A stretch of 15,236 bases of DNA from Mobilitalea sp. (lineage in GTDB: Bacteria > Bacillota_A > Clostridia > Lachnospirales > Lachnospiraceae). The notes beneath the pieces are model-generated. The model saw nothing but the letters and a program-made list of their open reading frames with translations, was not told where the DNA came from and ran no database searches. The stretch lies in NCBI GenBank assembly GCA_029974875.1, contig JARKQP010000073.1, positions 1 to 15,236 on the forward strand, given 5' to 3'. Positions 7,026 through 14,714 of this stretch are shown in pieces. Both the position numbers and the translations under genes were made by a program. Every line of letters begins with the position of its first letter. Within the stretch, counting starts at the first letter, position 1.

Positions 7026-7295
7026 ATGCGTATCGATGCATTTAACAAAATTAGTGAGCTATATACAGCTGGGTCTGTAAAGGCAGCAGCAAAGGCTAAA
7101 ACAGCTAATTTCAGTGATAAACTTGAAATTTCCGAGATGGGAAAAGGGTATCAGATAGCAAAGCAAGCTGTCACACGCACGCCAGATGTCAGGGAAGAAA
7201 AGGTAAGGGACATTAAAGAACGCATAGAAGCTGGGACATATAATGTCAGTATCCAGGATGTTGTGGATAAATTAGTTGACCAATACCTGGGGTAA
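7026..7295 (+). CDS. flgM: Anti-sigma-28 factor FlgM
   Basis: FlgM binds and inhibits the flagellar sigma factor sigma-D/FliA in the cytoplasm until the hook-basal body is finished. The 89-residue product has the family's short N-terminal MRIDAFNKISELY and a disordered Ala/Lys-rich middle. The conserved C-terminal sigma-binding helices contain KVRDIKERIEAGTYNVS (59-75) and a VVDKLVDQYL ending. I chose ATG 7026, with AAAAGGTGG (7009-7017) 8 nt upstream. A GTG at 7014 in frame lies inside that site. It is first in the flgM-flgN-flgK-flgK-flgL-fliW-csrA series, 32 nt before flgN, and is preceded by overlapping sigma-A and sigma-D promoter candidates. Confidence 0.93.
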   Translation: MRIDAFNKISELYTAGSVKAAAKAKTANFSDKLEISEMGKGYQIAKQAVTRTPDVREEKVRDIKERIEAGTYNVSIQDVVDKLVDQYLG

Positions 7296-7327
7296 TGAGA
7301 AAAACCTGAGTAAAGAGAGGGTTAACG

Positions 7328-7843
7328 GTGGCAAGCTTAATTGAAGAACTGATTGATGTTCTGGAACAGGAATATAAATTATATAAAGAACTGGTTCCCA
7401 TTGCGGAAATGAAGACTCAGGTCATCGTAAAAAATGACCTGAATTCTTTACAGGAGATAACGGACCAGGAACAAGCGGCCGTTGACCAGCTAAATATCCT
7501 GGAGCATAAAAGGGAAACGGTCATGCTTGATATAAAAACGGTAATTAACAGAAAATCAAAGGAGTTTAGCCTAAAGGATTTAATCGGCCTATTAGACAAA
7601 CAGCCTAAGGAGCAGAAGGCTCTATCTGTCATACATGATAATCTAAAGGTTGCGGTACAAAGGTTAGTAGGAATCAATAGCCGTAACCAGTCGTTAATCC
7701 AACAATCCCTCGAGATGATAGAATTCAATATGAATTTTATTCAGAGTACAAGGATGTCACCGGGGAATAATACTTACACAAAAAGTGCTTCCAGATATGA
7801 CGCACAGATGCGGGGAACAGGGATGTTCGATGCAAAACAGTAA
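7328..7843 (+). CDS. flgN: FlgN family export chaperone
   Basis: FlgN (B. subtilis YvyG) is the cytoplasmic type III export chaperone that keeps the hook-filament junction proteins FlgK and FlgL unfolded before export. The 171-residue protein is largely helical. LIEELIDVLEQEYKLYKELV (residues 4-23) is the typical opening, and long amphipathic helices continue to about residue 145. A Ser/Thr/Asn-rich tail of about 30 residues follows. Translation starts at GTG 7328, with AGAGAGG (7314-7320) 7 nt upstream; no ATG near the N-terminus preserves the first helix. Its place between flgM and flgK supports the assignment, since the family itself is poorly conserved in sequence. Confidence 0.87.
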   Translation: MASLIEELIDVLEQEYKLYKELVPIAEMKTQVIVKNDLNSLQEITDQEQAAVDQLNILEHKRETVMLDIKTVINRKSKEFSLKDLIGLLDKQPKEQKALSVIHDNLKVAVQRLVGINSRNQSLIQQSLEMIEFNMNFIQSTRMSPGNNTYTKSASRYDAQMRGTGMFDAKQ

Positions 7844-7894
7844 AAGTCAATTATGGTTGAACGGTAATTGGCTATGGTAAGGTAGGTGTAATCC

Positions 7895-9622
7895 ATGAGT
7901 TCAATGAGTAGCTTATATGTAGGAGTATCCGGCTTAAATGTAAGCCAGGCGGCTTTGAATGTAACCTCGCATAACCTGGCCAATGTGGATACTGCCGGCT
8001 ATGTAAGGCAGCAGGTGGTACAGACTGATTTCCGGTATGTGAAGTTGGGTGACTCTTATATTTCTACATTACAGCAGGGGCTGGGTGCGGATTTTGCTGA
8101 AATTAAGCAGGTGCGTGACGTCTTTCTTGACAAGGCCTACCGTCAGGAGATTGGGCGGGAGGTTTTTTATAAGGCACAATATGAGGCTGTCAGTGAAGTG
8201 GAGGGTCTCTTTGGCGAATTGGAAGGGGAAACCTTCCAAAATGTGATCGGTGATTTTTGGACCTCCCTGCAGGAGCTTGCAAAGGAGCCGGATAGCATTG
8301 TTACAAGGGCGTCCTTTATTGAAACAGCAGTGACCTTTGTGGAGCGTGCAGAAAATATTTCCAAACAATTAAAGGACTACCAGGTTAATCTGAACACGAA
8401 GATTAAGGATCAGGTAGACAGGATAAACCAGATCGGTGATGAAATTTGTGCGCTGAACCTAAAGATCAGGCAATACGAAAGTACCGGGGTGGAGAAGGCC
8501 AACGACCTCAGGGACCAGAGAAATGTATTGCTGGATGAATTGGGTGAAATGGCCAACATTACATATAAAGAGCATAGGGGCGGTATGGTTACCGTTAATC
8601 TGGAGGGTTATCCCTTTGTTACGGAGGATACGTCCTTCCGTATGACCACCGTTAAGATGAACGAAGGCTCTGAAATGATAAAGCCTATCTGGGAGTCTTA
8701 CGGTGGAGTGGATGTCTTCAATCTTAGTACGGCATACGCTTCGGACAACAATACGGATATCGGATCCCTGAAGGGCTTACTGGTAGCGAGGGGCGCTAAA
8801 CAGGCAAATTATACGGATATCCCGTTACGTGAAAACTACGACTCGGATATGGCGTATAATACGGCGGTCATTGATTATAACAATACCATCGATTGCTCCG
8901 TCATTATGTCCGTCCAGGCGCAGTTTGACCAATTAATCCATGGAATAACAACAACAATTAATGATATATTTGCTCCGAATAAGGAGGTTACCTTAACGGA
9001 CGGCACTAAGGTGAAGATATTGGACCAGGAGAATGCACCGGTCGGCCTGGATGGCACCACCATGGGAGAAGCTCTCTTCAACCGCAAATCAATGGCCCGG
9101 TACAGGGAGGAAGAAATTGAGATTGATAATGGGGACGGTACCTATGAGACGATAACGGCAATGGTATATAATGAGGAAGATGCTTCGGACAATTATTCCT
9201 TATTTACCTTAGGTGAGATTGAACTTAACCCGAATATACTCCAGAATTATGCCTATATCCCCTTATCGGACAACGCAGGAACAGGTGACCACGATATAAA
9301 AACTGCCCAGCAGCTATTAACCTCCTGGCAGGAAGCTTTTTCTACCTTGTCACCTAATACGTTGACAAAGAATAATTTTGCGGATTATTATACGGCCTTT
9401 ATTGCGGATATGGCAAACCGTGGTGAACAATTTAATTCCATCAGTTCCAACCAGGCTTCCATGGTACAAAGCATTGATAACCGGAGGATGGAAGTAACCG
9501 GAGTGTCCTCGGATGAGGAATTGACTAATTTGATTAAGTACCAGCATGCTTATAATGCATCTGCAAGATATGTGAATGTGGTTAACGAGATGCTGGAGGA
9601 TATCATTACTAAATTAGCTTGA
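7895..9622 (+). CDS. flgK: Flagellar hook-associated protein FlgK, first copy
   Basis: FlgK (HAP1) forms the first junction layer between hook and filament after export through the flagellar channel. This 575-residue copy has the rod/hook family N-terminal motif (LNVTSHNLANVDTAGYVRQ, 21-39) and a long coiled region (about 85-195). The FlgK hallmark ANDLRDQRNVLLDEL is at 202-216, a variable centre follows, and the C-terminal D0 helix contains LTNLIKYQHAYNASARYVNV. Both terminal domains needed for polymerisation are intact. The start has AAGGTAGGTG (7879-7888) 6 nt before ATG 7895; a second ATG at 7904 is possible. It follows flgN by 51 nt and is followed 81 nt later by a second, divergent flgK. 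Confidence 0.93.
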   Translation: MSSMSSLYVGVSGLNVSQAALNVTSHNLANVDTAGYVRQQVVQTDFRYVKLGDSYISTLQQGLGADFAEIKQVRDVFLDKAYRQEIGREVFYKAQYEAVSEVEGLFGELEGETFQNVIGDFWTSLQELAKEPDSIVTRASFIETAVTFVERAENISKQLKDYQVNLNTKIKDQVDRINQIGDEICALNLKIRQYESTGVEKANDLRDQRNVLLDELGEMANITYKEHRGGMVTVNLEGYPFVTEDTSFRMTTVKMNEGSEMIKPIWESYGGVDVFNLSTAYASDNNTDIGSLKGLLVARGAKQANYTDIPLRENYDSDMAYNTAVIDYNNTIDCSVIMSVQAQFDQLIHGITTTINDIFAPNKEVTLTDGTKVKILDQENAPVGLDGTTMGEALFNRKSMARYREEEIEIDNGDGTYETITAMVYNEEDASDNYSLFTLGEIELNPNILQNYAYIPLSDNAGTGDHDIKTAQQLLTSWQEAFSTLSPNTLTKNNFADYYTAFIADMANRGEQFNSISSNQASMVQSIDNRRMEVTGVSSDEELTNLIKYQHAYNASARYVNVVNEMLEDIITKLA

Positions 9623-9703
9623 TAAAACTAATAACTTATATAATGCTTAGATAAAAAGTTACTTTCCGGGTATGGAAGGCAGCTTGAAAGGAACGGTGTT
9701 AGG

Positions 9704-11563
9704 ATGGCTTCAACATTTTTTGGGTTAAACATTGGAAAAACAGGCCTTTACGCTTATCAGGCGGCATTGGATACAACTGCACATAATATTACCAATGCAG
9801 AAACCGAGGGCTATTCCAGGCAGGTCATGGGACAAAAGGCCGCTAAGGCCTTACGGATGAACAGTACCTACGGTATGGCTGGTACGGGTGTGACAGTTAC
9901 CGGGGTTACCCAGATGCGTGAGCTTTATTATGATGAGAAATATTGGAGCAATAGCAGCTTATACGGGGAATATGCTAGTAAAGCATACTATATGTCCGAG
10001 ATAGAAAACTATTTCAATGAGGTGAAGGAATCCGGATTTACGACCACCTATAATTCCATGTTTGACAGCCTTATGGAGCTGCAGAAGAATCCTTCAAGCC
10101 CGACAGTACGGACCCAGTTCATTAACTATGCGAAAAGCCTGACGGAATTTTTTAATTCCGTAGCCTCAAACCTAAAGAGTGTACAGGAAGAGTGTAATTT
10201 TGAGATCCGAAACCAGGTTGACCAAATTAATTCCATAGCGCAGCAGCTGGGAGCTTTGACAAAGCAGATCAACACCCTGGAGATCCAGGGAGGAATGGCG
10301 AACGACCTGCGTGACCAAAGGGCACTGCTGATCGATGAGCTTTCCCAGATAGCCAATGTCAGCGTGGATGAAAGAAAGGTCGGTGCATCAGGCTCCGGAG
10401 TGACCAGCTACGTGGTCAAATTAGATGGTGTTACCTTGGTTGACGGAATCGAAACCAATAAGCTGATCGTATCTCCCAGAGAGGATAAATATAACCAGAA
10501 CGATATTGACGGCCTGTACGACATTTACTGGGCAAACGGCCAGAAGTTTGATGAAAGAAGTTCTTCCCTCGGCGGTTCGCTGCAGGCGGTGCTTGAAGTG
10601 CGTGACGGCAATAACCAGGAGAATTTCTCGGGGACGGTTAACGCCAGTGCGGGAGAGGACTTTATTACCGTAACGGATTCCAATATTAACGATATTGAGG
10701 CATTAAACATACCGGAGACGGGAACGATAACCGTAGGCAACCGCAATTATACCTATACGGGCTTTGAGGTTACGAAGGATGCGGACACCGGAGCCTTTGT
10801 TTATACCTTTGAATTGGAGGATGTCGTATTAGTTGATGCGACGGATGAAAAGGCTTCGATTGGGGAAAGTATTAATTTTAAAGGAATACCATATTATCAG
10901 AACCAGTTAAACCAGTTTGTGCGGACCTTTGCCAAGCTTTTTAATGACATCCATCGGACTGGAGTAGATCTGGAGGGAGCCCCAGGCACGGATTTATTTA
11001 ATGCAACCAATAAGATAAGCGGCAGGAATTATACCTTTGGACCATTAGCAGGCTCGGATGATGCGAGCTACTATGATTACGATACCTTTAATTCACAGAC
11101 CGGCGGCTATTATGAGGAAATTCCGGATAACCAGCCCCTGTATGGATCCTACTATTTTGTAACTGCGGAGAATTTTACCGTAAGCGAGAGCTTCTTTAAA
11201 AATCCGGACTTGTTGGCGGCTTCCTCTGATATCGTAAACGGTATAGAGGATAATAGTATTATAGATAAGCTGATCGCATTGAAGGATAATAAAACTGCAT
11301 TTGAGCAGGGAACCCCGGAGGCCTTCTTCCAGACCATGGTTGCAGAGATAGGAATTGATTCGGACAAGGCAGGTACTATAGCGGAAAGCCAGTCAAACAT
11401 CCTGAAAACAATCACAAACCAAAGGCTGTCTATTTCCGGTGTGGATGTGGATGAAGAGGCAATGAACCTCATAAGATATCAGAACGCGTATAACCTTTCA
11501 GCAAAGGTCATTACGGTAATGAATGAAATTTATCATAAATTGATCAATGAGATGGGCGTATAG
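9704..11563 (+). CDS. flgK: Flagellar hook-associated protein FlgK, second copy
   Basis: A second complete FlgK-type protein, 619 residues, lies directly after the first. The N-terminal motif is ALDTTAHNITNAETEGYSRQ (21-40). The hallmark ANDLRDQRALLIDEL is at 199-213, and the C-terminal D0 helix contains MNLIRYQNAYNLSAKVITVMNEI. The two copies share these conserved blocks, but the central domains differ strongly. This copy carries an insert-like segment at about 300-390 (QENFSGTVNASAGEDFITVT onward) that resembles an extra beta-rich surface domain. The start ATG 9704 has GAAAGGA (9686-9692) 11 nt upstream, and TTAGG close by may help. No frameshift or early stop is seen, so both copies should be functional. 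They may form successive layers or be used alternatively; this is inference. Confidence 0.92.
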   Translation: MASTFFGLNIGKTGLYAYQAALDTTAHNITNAETEGYSRQVMGQKAAKALRMNSTYGMAGTGVTVTGVTQMRELYYDEKYWSNSSLYGEYASKAYYMSEIENYFNEVKESGFTTTYNSMFDSLMELQKNPSSPTVRTQFINYAKSLTEFFNSVASNLKSVQEECNFEIRNQVDQINSIAQQLGALTKQINTLEIQGGMANDLRDQRALLIDELSQIANVSVDERKVGASGSGVTSYVVKLDGVTLVDGIETNKLIVSPREDKYNQNDIDGLYDIYWANGQKFDERSSSLGGSLQAVLEVRDGNNQENFSGTVNASAGEDFITVTDSNINDIEALNIPETGTITVGNRNYTYTGFEVTKDADTGAFVYTFELEDVVLVDATDEKASIGESINFKGIPYYQNQLNQFVRTFAKLFNDIHRTGVDLEGAPGTDLFNATNKISGRNYTFGPLAGSDDASYYDYDTFNSQTGGYYEEIPDNQPLYGSYYFVTAENFTVSESFFKNPDLLAASSDIVNGIEDNSIIDKLIALKDNKTAFEQGTPEAFFQTMVAEIGIDSDKAGTIAESQSNILKTITNQRLSISGVDVDEEAMNLIRYQNAYNLSAKVITVMNEIYHKLINEMGV

Positions 11564-11652
11564 CAGTTTGGGTGATCCGGTGTTGTTAATTCCGGTGTTA
11601 TTACGGAAGATAGCGGTTATAGAAGCGTTTTACAGGTTAGGAGGTACAGGGT

Positions 11653-13149
11653 ATGCGAATAACGAATAAGATGATGACAAACAATATGCTGGGGAATATT
11701 AATAAGAATAAGGTTAATATGACAAAGCTGGAAGAACAATATTCAACCGGCAAGAAGATCCAGAAACCTTCCGATGACCCGATCATTACCGTCCGTGCAT
11801 TAAAGCTGAGGACGAATTTGTCAGAGCTGGAGCAATATTATGAAAAAAATATTCCGGATGCCAAGTCCTGGATGGATGTAACGGAGAGTGCATTAACTAC
11901 GGTAAATGAGATCATCAGCCAGATAAACTCCTATTGTGTCCAGGGCAGCACCGATACGCTGACGGCGGCGAACCGTTCCTCCATTTCCTCGAACCTGAAG
12001 CAATTGAAGGAAAATATTTACCAGGAAGGAAATACGAATTACGCGGGCAGATATGTATTTACCGGATATAAGACGGACAGCTCCTTGACCTTTATGGAGG
12101 ATATGGACAATCTGACCTATGAGATTACGGAGAATATTGATACCAAGGATATACGGATTATGAATAAGGTAGCCGGAAGCTATGAGCTGGCGGACTTTGA
12201 TGATCTGGGGCAGAATTTTGATGACTCTCCGGTAATGAATGAGATATACCGGATCCAATTGGCTTATGAGGATCTGAGCAGCGCCTCGGTGCCGGACGAA
12301 ATAATTCTTTATAAGAAGAATGCGGCGGGGGAATTAGAGGAAGAGTCGGTATTTTCTAATATTGAATCGATTTCTATTAATAATCCGGATGCCTATAGCC
12401 CTCTTGATGGGGAAGTGCACTATATAGCGGAGACGGGCGAGCTCATCCTGGGCAAGGATGCATATGATGCGATGCGCCAGGCTGATTCCTTGAAAGTCAC
12501 CTATACAAAGACGGGCTTCAAAAGCGGTGAGCTAAAGCCGGAGCACTATTTTGACTGTACAATGACGGACAGCAGTAAACCGGAGCAGGGAGAGATTACT
12601 TATACCAAGGCCTCCCAGTCGATTGAATATGAAGTAAACTATAACCAGAAGCTGAAGGTGAATACGGAAGCCTCCGATGCAATCACACATAGCATTGGAC
12701 GTAGGATAGATGATATCATAAATGCGGTAGATGAGGTTATCCGGTCAGAGGCTAAGATCGAGGAAGTTGAAAAAAGGCTGGAGGACACCTCGTTACCGGA
12801 TGATGACAGAGAGAAGTATAATAAAATGCTGGAGCAGTTAAACACGGAGCTAGTACTAAAGAAGGAAGTAATGCAAAAAGCCTTCTCCACTGGAATCGGT
12901 GACTCAGCGAAGTGGCAGGACAAGGTGAATACTGCTGTTGCAGATGTGGGAAGCCGGCATGTCCGTCTTGATTTGACGGAAAACAGGCTGTCCGACCAAA
13001 AGGTGGATTTTGAGGATCTTTTATCCAGGAATGAGGATGCGGATATTGCAGAAACAATCGTAAAGTATAATGCAGCTAATACGATTTACAATGCGTCCTT
13101 ATCGGCTGCTGCGAAGGTAGTAAAGAATACGCTGCTGGATTTCTTATAA
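11653..13149 (+). CDS. flgL: Flagellar hook-associated protein FlgL, enlarged
   Basis: FlgL (HAP3) forms the second hook-filament junction layer and is a flagellin homologue. The 498-residue product has a flagellin-like N-terminus: MRITNKMMTNNML (1-13), LEEQYSTGKKIQKPSDDP (26-43), and the FlgL-typical NTNYAGRYVFTGYKT (127-141). Its C-terminus contains AETIVKYNAANTIYNASLSAAAKV, the family's polymerisation helix. The family is often about 300 residues. The excess lies in a central insert (about 165-335, beta-rich) and a helical segment with charged coiled-coil character (about 360-410). Start ATG 11653 has a strong AGGAGGT (11639-11645) 7 nt upstream. It follows the second flgK by 89 nt and precedes fliW by 35 nt. 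Confidence 0.9.
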   Translation: MRITNKMMTNNMLGNINKNKVNMTKLEEQYSTGKKIQKPSDDPIITVRALKLRTNLSELEQYYEKNIPDAKSWMDVTESALTTVNEIISQINSYCVQGSTDTLTAANRSSISSNLKQLKENIYQEGNTNYAGRYVFTGYKTDSSLTFMEDMDNLTYEITENIDTKDIRIMNKVAGSYELADFDDLGQNFDDSPVMNEIYRIQLAYEDLSSASVPDEIILYKKNAAGELEEESVFSNIESISINNPDAYSPLDGEVHYIAETGELILGKDAYDAMRQADSLKVTYTKTGFKSGELKPEHYFDCTMTDSSKPEQGEITYTKASQSIEYEVNYNQKLKVNTEASDAITHSIGRRIDDIINAVDEVIRSEAKIEEVEKRLEDTSLPDDDREKYNKMLEQLNTELVLKKEVMQKAFSTGIGDSAKWQDKVNTAVADVGSRHVRLDLTENRLSDQKVDFEDLLSRNEDADIAETIVKYNAANTIYNASLSAAAKVVKNTLLDFL

Positions 13150-13184
13150 GATAAGACATTTTTGTAAATGGAAAGGAGACGGCC

Positions 13185-13652
13185 ATGTTAGTTAGGACGA
13201 AACATTTCGGGGAAATTGAGCTGGGTGAGGACAAGGTTATATATTTTGAAAATGGCATTCTAGGCTTTGAGGATTTTACGAGATATACCCTGCTGTATGA
13301 TAATGACGGGGAGGAGCGCCCGGACATATCCTGGCTGCAAAGCCTGGACGAGCCCGCACTGGCCATACCTGTGGTCAGCCCGTTTTTAGTAAAGCAGGAT
13401 TATAATCCGGAGGTTGACGATGAGCTGCTAAAGCCCCTTGGCGATGTAACAGATGAGAATGTTGTAGTTCTGGTCTCAGTTACAGTACCGGCAGATGTGG
13501 AGAAAACCTCCGCAAACATGAAGGCTCCCTTCATCATCAATTCAGACTCAAAAAGAGGAGCACAGATCATAGTAGAAAATCCTGGCTATGAGGTAAAATA
13601 TTACTTTTATGAGCAATTAAAGGCTTATAAAGCTGAAAAGGGGGGCGAATAA
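13185..13652 (+). CDS. fliW: Flagellar assembly factor FliW
   Basis: FliW binds flagellin and, when released, binds CsrA and blocks its repression of flagellin mRNA. This is the partner-switch known from B. subtilis. The 155-residue protein shows the conserved order FGEIEL (8-13), IYFENGILGFEDFTRYTLLY (19-38), WLQSLDEPALAIPVVSPF (50-67) and a C-terminal beta-strand ending GAQIIVENPGYEVKYYF. AAAGGAG (13171-13177) is 7 nt before ATG 13185. Its stop is separated from the csrA start by a single base, so the two are translationally coupled. No flagellin gene is in the window, so its usual partner must be encoded elsewhere. Confidence 0.95.
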   Translation: MLVRTKHFGEIELGEDKVIYFENGILGFEDFTRYTLLYDNDGEERPDISWLQSLDEPALAIPVVSPFLVKQDYNPEVDDELLKPLGDVTDENVVVLVSVTVPADVEKTSANMKAPFIINSDSKRGAQIIVENPGYEVKYYFYEQLKAYKAEKGGE

Positions 13653-13653
13653 T

Positions 13654-13875
13654 ATGCTGGCCCTTTCAAGAAAAATCAATGAATCCATTATAGTTGGAAA
13701 TGATGTTGAGATTACAATCCTGGAGATCAAAGGAGATCAGGTTAAGATCGGAATCAGTGCACCAAAATCTGTTTCGATCTACCGGAAGGAGATCTACCAG
13801 CAGATAAAGGAGTCCAATCAGGAAGCGGCAAAGACAGCTGCGACGGATGAAGCTTTGAAGAAATTGTTTAAATAG
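13654..13875 (+). CDS. csrA: Carbon storage/translational regulator CsrA
   Basis: CsrA is a small homodimeric RNA-binding protein that binds GGA motifs near ribosome binding sites and blocks translation. The 73-residue product has the canonical MLALSRKINESIIVGNDVEITI start with R6 on the first strand. R44 in SVSIYRKEIY is the second RNA-binding surface. A 22-residue helical C-terminal extension matches the longer Gram-positive CsrA form, in which this extension contacts FliW. ATG 13654 begins one base after the fliW stop. Its ribosome binding site is the run AAAAGGGGGG (13636-13645) inside fliW. The operon ends about 60 nt later at a palindromic terminator. Confidence 0.96.
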   Translation: MLALSRKINESIIVGNDVEITILEIKGDQVKIGISAPKSVSIYRKEIYQQIKESNQEAAKTAATDEALKKLFK

Positions 13876-13933
13876 GATGAGCAAGATGGAATAAGATGAG
13901 AAAAACAGTGTTGGAAAAATAGAATGAAAAGAT

Positions 13934-13971
13934 AGTGAATAAAAGTCCCGGGCCTGGGACTTTTATTCACT
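13934..13971. terminator. Palindromic bidirectional terminator after csrA
   Basis: GTGAATAAAAGTCCC (13935-13949) and GGGACTTTTATTCAC (13956-13970) are exact reverse complements around GGGCCT, with one further A-T pair at each end. The GC core GTCCC/GGGAC is flanked by AAAA upstream and TTTTATT downstream, so an intrinsic terminator is plausible even though the T-tract lies within the palindrome. Confidence 0.75.
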
Positions 13972-14142
13972 GTTGTGATATAAGATGCTTTCTTGTGCCT
14001 GGACAGCCTTGATTGAAAACAGACAGGTGAAGTAGGTGATAGTTTCAAGGTTGTAGCATTCCATTTGAGCCTCAGCTGAAAGCAAGCTGCGAAGATAGCT
14101 GGTTGTCTTTGGGAAGCGGTAGGAGAATTTTAATCATAGCTA

Positions 14143-14170
14143 TAAACCTTTTCCTTGTGTAAGCCGATAT
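14143..14170 (+). promoter_or_regulatory. Sigma-D (sigma-28) promoter of flaG-fliD
   Basis: TAAA (14143-14146), N16, GCCGATAT (14163-14170) is an exact match to both boxes of the flagellar sigma-D consensus, with a spacer one base over the usual 15. Transcription should start near 14177, leaving a leader of about 98 nt before the flaG ATG. The downstream genes are of the late, filament-stage class, as expected. Confidence 0.88.
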
Positions 14171-14210
14171 ATGAGTTATAAAGTCGAAGATCAATGTAAC
14201 AATAGAATGC

Positions 14211-14268
14211 AGTCAAGGATGGCAAAAGCATCAGTTTAATTGATTGAATTTAACACACATGGAGGTGT
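14211..14268 (+). promoter_or_regulatory. Candidate CsrA-binding leader sites of flaG
   Basis: Two GGA motifs lie in the leader. The upstream one, GTCAAGGATGG (14212-14222), fits the core of the CsrA consensus (CARGGAUG). The second lies in the loop of a small hairpin, ACAC (14255-14258) with GTGT (14265-14268) and loop ATGGAG, and it is also the Shine-Dalgarno of flaG. The GGA motifs are 44 nt apart, within the range a CsrA dimer can bridge. The site is inferred from sequence. Confidence 0.45.
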
Positions 14269-14274
14269 ATGCGT

Positions 14275-14703
14275 ATGGCATTAGAAGCAATATCAAATGC
14301 AGTGTATCATGATGCCGCAAAAACCGCGGCAAGGCCGAGAGTTGAAACTACAGCCGGACAAGGAGCGGAGACAATTAATATTGTGGAGGTTCCGTCTACA
14401 TCAGCGGTTTCAGGCACAGGTAAGATGGACAAAGAGAAGGGATACGACCAGAACCAGGGGCAAGGAAATGCACAGGCCTATGGCCAACAGGTTAAGGATG
14501 CCGTATCACAGGTAAACAGTAAATTGAAAATGCATCGGACAAGATGCGAGTTCTCCTACCACGAGGAGACCAACCGGGTATCCATTAAAGTATTTGACAA
14601 GGAGACCAACCAGGTTATCCGTGAAATTCCTCCGGAGCAGTCCCTTGAGATGGTGGAAAAGATATGGGAACTGGCGGGATTTCTTGTAGATGAGAAGAGG
14701 TAA
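14275..14703 (+). CDS. flaG: FlaG family flagellar protein
   Basis: FlaG (B. subtilis YvyC) is a small protein encoded before the filament cap gene; its role, often filament length control, is not well defined. The 142-residue product has a low-complexity, Gln/Gly-rich N-terminal half and a conserved C-terminal domain (about 89-142). That domain contains CEFSYHEETNRVSIKVFD and ETNQVIREIPPEQSLEM, the family signature. I chose ATG 14275, since GGAGGTG (14261-14267) is 7 nt upstream. An ATG at 14269 in frame is only 1 nt from that site. It is the first gene after a sigma-D promoter and is 11 nt from fliD, so the two are co-transcribed. Confidence 0.93.
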   Translation: MALEAISNAVYHDAAKTAARPRVETTAGQGAETINIVEVPSTSAVSGTGKMDKEKGYDQNQGQGNAQAYGQQVKDAVSQVNSKLKMHRTRCEFSYHEETNRVSIKVFDKETNQVIREIPPEQSLEMVEKIWELAGFLVDEKR

Positions 14704-14714
14704 GGAGGTACATT

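Larger units (their letters stand above)
13876..14274 (+). other. 399-nt gene-free gap where hag normally lies
   Basis: No plausible gene is found in either strand. The gap holds the csrA terminator (13934-13971). About 170 nt follow without recognisable content, apart from a weak CAGCT/AGCTG hairpin near 14084-14102. A sigma-D promoter lies at 14143-14170 and the flaG leader runs from about 14177. In B. subtilis the flagellin gene hag occupies this place between csrA and yvyC (flaG). I saw no recognisable flagellin remnant. Confidence 0.6.

Noticed and set aside
9639..9644. Perfect TATAAT between the two flgK genes, as a separate promoter for flgK copy 2
   Set aside because: The only -35-like hexamer (TTGATA, 9619-9624) is just 14 nt away and no TG extension is present; the gap is otherwise ordinary operon spacing.
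12639..13057. Two overlapping - strand open frames opposite the 3' half of flgL
   Set aside because: Their Ser/Cys/Phe-rich composition is typical of antisense shadows, and flgL is intact on the + strand.
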